Of a DNA stretch of 23,789 nucleotides, positions 21,855 to 23,789 are shown piece after piece. The number at the start of each line of letters is the position of its first letter. The stretch's first letter is position 1. Position numbers and translations under genes: made by a program. A model generated the notes under the pieces. That model ran no database searches and was not told the origin of the DNA. It saw only the letters and a program-made list of their open reading frames with translations. Origin of the DNA: DATGFB01 sp032160545 (GTDB lineage Bacteria; Actinomycetota; Actinomycetes; Mycobacteriales; Jatrophihabitantaceae); assembly GCA_032160545.1 (NCBI GenBank), contig JAVHVN010000145.1, positions 1 to 23,789 on the forward strand. The letters are read 5' to 3'.

Positions 21855-23789
21855 GAGGTCGCCGTCGTGAGGTCGTACACCGTGCTGTTGCCGACGGTCG
21901 TCGACGAGTAGTGCGACGCGACCCAGGACGAGATCGCACTGCCCGTGCCGCCACCACCGCCCCGGGCCCCGTCGGCGATGAAGTAGTGGATCTTGCCCTG
22001 CAGGACGAGCTGCTCGAACTGGGCGAGTGTCGGTGCGGGATCGCTGCCGCTGAAGCCGCCGATCGCCATGACCGCCTTGCCGGATGCCAGCTCGAGCGGC
22101 GCGGCCGACTGCGCGCTCACTGTCGCCGCCGCCCACGTGGTGTCGGTGGCCTTGAGCAACGCGCTCAGCGCGGAGCTGATCGTGGTCGTTCCGCCGCCGG
22201 GGCCGCCGCCCCGGGAGGGGATCGCGGCACCGGACGCACCGCCCGGCGCGTTCGGCGGTGCCTGCCCGCCGCCGGGGCCGCCGTCCTGGCCGCGCGGAGA
22301 CCCGCCGGGAGCAGCGCCACCGAAGCGACGGGCACCACCGAATCCACCGGCGCCGCCGGGTCCGCTCGTCACCGTCGGGCCCGCCAGCGGGATGCTGCCG
22401 GTGTGCGGGGTCGAGGCCGTGTCGAGTGCGTACGCGGTCGATCCGCCGGCGATCGCCACCGCTGCGGCGACGCCGGCGACGGCTGCGGTGCGCCGCGCGC
22501 GTCCGGCCGGCAGCAGCAGCGCGACGGCCGCGACGACGCCGCCGAGCAGGACGAGCCACCGCACGGCGGGGTGCCACGACGGGCTGCGGTCGAGCAGCTG
22601 GTAGCTCCACACGGCGGTGACCAGGGCACCCCCGGCGAGTGCGGCGCGAGCGGTCGCCGAGGACCGGTGTCGCCACAGCAGGACCGTCCCGATCGCCACG
22701 AGCGCGGCGAGAGCCGGTGCGAGCTCGATCGTGTAGTACTCGTGAATGATGCCGCTCGCGTAGCTGAGCACCAGTCCGGTGACGAGCAGCCAGCCACCCC
22801 AGATGACCACCGCGGCGCGCGTGCGGTCGGTACGCGTGCCACGCCGGGACAGCACTGCGAGCGCCGCGATCGCGATGAGCCCCGCGGGGATGAGCCAGGA
22901 GATCTGACCGCCCATCGTCGAGTTGAACAACCGGCCCAGGCCGGTCTGGCGGCTGAAGCCGCCACCGGCGCCACCGGCGGCACCGCCGCGCGGTGCCGCA
23001 CCGCCGCCGGTCGTCGACTCGTTGCCGGTGATGCGGCCGAGGCCGTTGTAGCCGAACGCCAGGCCGAGCGCCGTGTTGTCACCGGAGCCGCCGATGTACG
23101 GACGCGCCGAGGCCGGCGTCAGCGCGACCACCAGCACCCACCACCCGGCCGCGACGAGCAGCGCGCCCGCGGACGCGAGCAACTGCAGCAGCCGGCGCCG
23201 CAACGAGGTCGGCGCGCACACCGCGTACGCAAGCGCGAGCGCGGGCAGCACCGTGTACGGCTGCAGACCCTTGACGAGGAAGGAGAAGCCGATCGCGGCG
23301 CCTGCCAGCATCAGCCATCTCGTGGACGCCGCCTCGAGCGCGCGAGTCACGCAGTAGGCCGCGGCGACGACGAGCAGCGTCATGAGCGCGTCCGGGTTGT
23401 TGAACCGGAACATCAACACGGCGACCGGTGTGACCGCCAGCAGCGCGCCGGCGATCAGGCCCGCCGTCGCGCCGAACCAGCGCTTCACCGTCGCATAGAG
23501 CAGCCACACGGTCAGCACGCCTTCGACGGCCTGCGGCACGAGCATGGACCACGAGTTGAAACCGAAGATCCGCCCGGACAGCTCCATCGGCCACAATGAC
23601 GCCGGCGGCTTGTCGACCGTGATGAAGTTGCTTGCGTCGAACGAGCCGAAGAAGAAGGCCTTCCAGCTCTTGGTGCCGGCCTGCACCGCGGCCGCGTAGA
23701 AGTCGTTGGCGTAGCCGGACGCGCCGAGGCCCCAGAGGTAGAGCACCGCGGCCCCGACCAGCAGCGCCGCGAGCGAGAGCCGTTCGCGG
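21851..23789 (-). CDS. GT39/ArnT-type polytopic glycosyltransferase (YkcA/YkcB-like), first of the pair, 5' end outside window
   Basis: At least 646 residues are present and the frame stays open to the window edge, where RERLSLAALLVGAAVLYLWG aligns with residues ~33-51 of its neighbour; about 30 N-terminal residues are therefore missing. The same landmarks occur in order: FYAAAVQAGTKSWKAFFFGS, NFITVDKPPASLWPMEL with the candidate catalytic Asp, FRFNNPDALMTLLVV, a Gly-rich insertion (ESTTGGGAAPRGG) in a late outer loop, a long Gly/Pro-rich linker at about 22191-22366, and the C-terminal domain (PLELASGKAVMAIGGFSGSD, HYFIAD, STVYDL). In the second motif this copy has NNPD where the downstream paralog has DNPD. 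Its stop overlaps the GTG of the downstream gene. Similarity throughout indicates a tandem duplication followed by divergence. Sugar and acceptor are unknown. Confidence 0.88.
   Translation of the reverse strand, partial: RERLSLAALLVGAAVLYLWGLGASGYANDFYAAAVQAGTKSWKAFFFGSFDASNFITVDKPPASLWPMELSGRIFGFNSWSMLVPQAVEGVLTVWLLYATVKRWFGATAGLIAGALLAVTPVAVLMFRFNNPDALMTLLVVAAAYCVTRALEAASTRWLMLAGAAIGFSFLVKGLQPYTVLPALALAYAVCAPTSLRRRLLQLLASAGALLVAAGWWVLVVALTPASARPYIGGSGDNTALGLAFGYNGLGRITGNESTTGGGAAPRGGAAGGAGGGFSRQTGLGRLFNSTMGGQISWLIPAGLIAIAALAVLSRRGTRTDRTRAAVVIWGGWLLVTGLVLSYASGIIHEYYTIELAPALAALVAIGTVLLWRHRSSATARAALAGGALVTAVWSYQLLDRSPSWHPAVRWLVLLGGVVAAVALLLPAGRARRTAAVAGVAAAVAIAGGSTAYALDTASTPHTGSIPLAGPTVTSGPGGAGGFGGARRFGGAAPGGSPRGQDGGPGGGQAPPNAPGGASGAAIPSRGGGPGGGTTTISSALSALLKATDTTWAAATVSAQSAAPLELASGKAVMAIGGFSGSDPAPTLAQFEQLVLQGKIHYFIADGARGGGGGTGSAISSWVASHYSSTTVGNSTVYDLTTATS
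22191..22366 (-). repeat. Gly/Pro-rich linker-encoding repeat in the first glycosyltransferase
   Basis: About 58 residues rich in Gly, Pro, Ala and Arg (GPGGAGGFGG, GGGPGGG and similar) separate the membrane part from the C-terminal domain. Position and length match the linker of the downstream paralog but the sequence differs, as expected for a fast-changing spacer. Confidence 0.65.

Overview
The window is very G+C-rich chromosomal DNA from an actinomycete (Actinomycetota). Coding density is high, genes overlap by ATGA/GTGA, GTG starts are frequent, and third codon positions are strongly G/C. The gene order (bldN, glutaredoxin-like gene, rex, hemA-hemC-hemD-hemB, then hemL, histidine phosphatase, TlpA-like, ccdA, resB, ccsB) is as I recall it from Streptomyces and Mycobacterium chromosomes. 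This is therefore a conserved core region rather than an island. A Frankiales/Jatrophihabitans-like source is a guess; no 16S or other decisive marker is present.

Left part (1-3367). The window opens with the last 38 codons of a probable acyltransferase on the + strand. Convergent to it is a minus-strand set: a BldN-family ECF sigma factor (2516-3367), a membrane DUF5667 protein resembling its anti-sigma factor RsbN (1085-2410), and a membrane-attached HAD-IB phosphatase (160-1044). The gap in front of the anti-sigma gene holds a good match to what I recall as the sigma-BldN promoter consensus, suggesting a self-limiting feedback loop.

Central part (3639-11920, + strand). A compact AMP-forming acyl-CoA ligase and a glutaredoxin-like thiol protein are followed by the redox/heme operon: rex (NADH-sensing repressor), hemA, hemC, hemD, hemB and a DUF3093-like/GNAT fusion. 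An 18-bp near-consensus Rex operator overlaps a promoter about 90 bp upstream of rex, so NADH/NAD+ state probably sets rex and tetrapyrrole synthesis. The genes run glutamyl-tRNA to aminolevulinate (HemA, HemL), to porphobilinogen (HemB), to hydroxymethylbilane (HemC), to uroporphyrinogen III (HemD). The N-terminal methyltransferase domain of HemD looks degenerate.

Right-central part (11953-18843). A minus-strand SDR 3-hydroxyacyl-CoA dehydrogenase separates hemB from hemL. After hemL come a histidine phosphatase and the complete System II cytochrome c maturation set: TlpA/ResA-like lipoprotein, CcdA, ResB and CcsB. A strong hairpin at 18858-18888 ends the block.

Right end (18905-23789, minus strand). 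A secreted collagen-like protein with 29 uninterrupted Gly-X-Y triplets has its own predicted promoter. Upstream of it lie two tandem paralogous GT39/YkcA-YkcB-type polytopic glycosyltransferases with long Gly-rich linkers; the first runs off the window. No tRNA, rRNA, insertion sequence, CRISPR array or prophage gene was seen, and no gene-free stretch exceeds 300 bases. The most novel-looking items are the DUF3093-like/GNAT fusion in the heme operon, the predicted BldN feedback promoter, and the collagen/glycosyltransferase cluster.
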